In this document: positions 63,781 to 64,000 of the stretch, piece after piece
Position numbering within the stretch: the stretch's first letter is position 1
How the letters are laid out: each line of letters begins with the position of its first letter
Assembly (NCBI RefSeq): GCF_003182135.1
Contig: NZ_QGTL01000001.1
Location: 496,001 to 560,000, forward strand
Length of the DNA: 64,000 nt
Direction: 5' to 3'
Source: Nocardia neocaledoniensis
Lineage (GTDB): Bacteria; Actinomycetota; Actinomycetes; Mycobacteriales; Mycobacteriaceae
The notes under the pieces: generated by a model
What the model saw: only the letters and a program-made list of their open reading frames with translations
The model's database searches: none
What the model was told of the DNA's origin: nothing
Program-made: the position numbers and the translations under genes

Positions 63781-64000
63781 CTATTCGGCGGGCTGGACCG
63801 CGGGGCGCGTCACCGGCGCGGCCGTGTCGGCCACGTCTTCACGGCGCCAGGTGACCCGCAGCGGGATCGGACCGTCGGGCAACCACGGCTGTGCCTCGAG
63901 CGCGTCGGCGACGTTCCAGGTGCCGCGTTCGATCACCCCCAGCGCGGCATCGACCACCATGTATTCCTGGGTGCCCTTGTGGATGGGCTGCGACTCCACC
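63781..64000 (-). CDS. C-terminal part of an unidentified gene, cut by the window edge
   Basis: Seventy-two codons are visible from the right edge to the stop. They include YMVVDAALGVIERGTWNVAD and WLPDGPIPLRVTWRRE. A GTG at 63999 could be a start but there is no upstream sequence to judge. The protein family is not recognised. The stop is 40 bases from the oxidoreductase start. Confidence 0.45.
   Translation of the reverse strand, partial: VESQPIHKGTQEYMVVDAALGVIERGTWNVADALEAQPWLPDGPIPLRVTWRREDVADTAAPVTRPAVQPAE

Overview
The window is high-GC, gene-dense actinobacterial chromosome, most likely from Nocardia or a close mycolic-acid relative (Mycobacteriales). The basis is a backbone that, as I remember it, follows Mycobacterium tuberculosis Rv2711-Rv2738c in order: ideR, a PAC2 protein, a PhzF protein, nrdR, an Rv2719c-position gene, lexA, hflX, dapF, miaA, an Rv2728c-like protein, a DUF349 protein (Rv2731-like), an Rv2732c-like protein, miaB, recX, recA and DUF3046. 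No rRNA, tRNA, CRISPR array, IS element or phage gene was seen. Blocks absent from that backbone are inserted between its genes.

Layout. 1-4.4 kb: a Pat-type protein acetyltransferase overlapping an AcuC deacetylase, divergent from ideR-galE. 4.5-10.2 kb: DUF4192 protein, lipoprotein, PAC2 protein and a DUF3516-type helicase. 10.2-12.6 kb: a two-gene polyamine operon, ornithine-type decarboxylase followed by a single-chain AdoMet decarboxylase/aminopropyltransferase (SpeD-SpeE fusion). 12.7-15 kb: a lipocalin-sized hypothetical protein, then a TetR gene with an atypical SDR and a tautomerase; two identical palindromic operators mark this regulon. 15-17 kb: bioYMN biotin uptake with a BioQ-type operator. 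17-19.1 kb: LuxR-type regulator and a secreted serine protease with a small exported protein. 19.2-21.4 kb: oxyR divergent from ahpC-ahpD. 21.5-28.1 kb: PhzF, a fused SigK-like sigma/RskA-like anti-sigma protein beside a DUF5134 membrane protein, GNAT, a YCII/ECF42 sigma pair, an aminotransferase and a Pr6Pr membrane protein. 28.4-33.1 kb: hrpA and nrdR. 33.2-36.1 kb: secreted protein and the SOS divergon (Rv2719c-position gene/lexA) with three LexA boxes. 36.1-47 kb: pirin, acyltransferase, hflX, dapF, TrmH-type methyltransferase, miaA, Rv2728c-like, DUF349, Rv2732c-like, miaB. 47.2-50.5 kb: gluABCD-like uptake operon. 50.5-55.1 kb: 3-hydroxyacyl-CoA dehydrogenase and a four-gene osmoprotectant ABC operon. 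55.4-62 kb: GNAT, recX (with a duplicated domain), recA (LexA box plus PafBC-type promoter), a decayed WYL regulator, DUF1348 protein, CGNR protein, TPR-kinase fusion and DUF3046. 62-64 kb: a small repeat patch, a phytoene-desaturase-like oxidoreductase and the end of one more gene.

How the genes work together. DNA-damage control is visible at three places: the lexA divergon, the dual-signal recA promoter and recX directly behind recA. Iron (IdeR) and peroxide (OxyR-AhpCD) control sit in the same 20 kb. Many genes overlap by 4 or 8 bases (GTGA or GTGACTGA start/stop overlaps), so translational coupling is a general feature. The observations that most merit follow-up are the SpeD-SpeE fusion, the single-chain sigma/anti-sigma protein, the RecX domain duplication, the SDR without its catalytic tyrosine and the TPR-kinase fusion.
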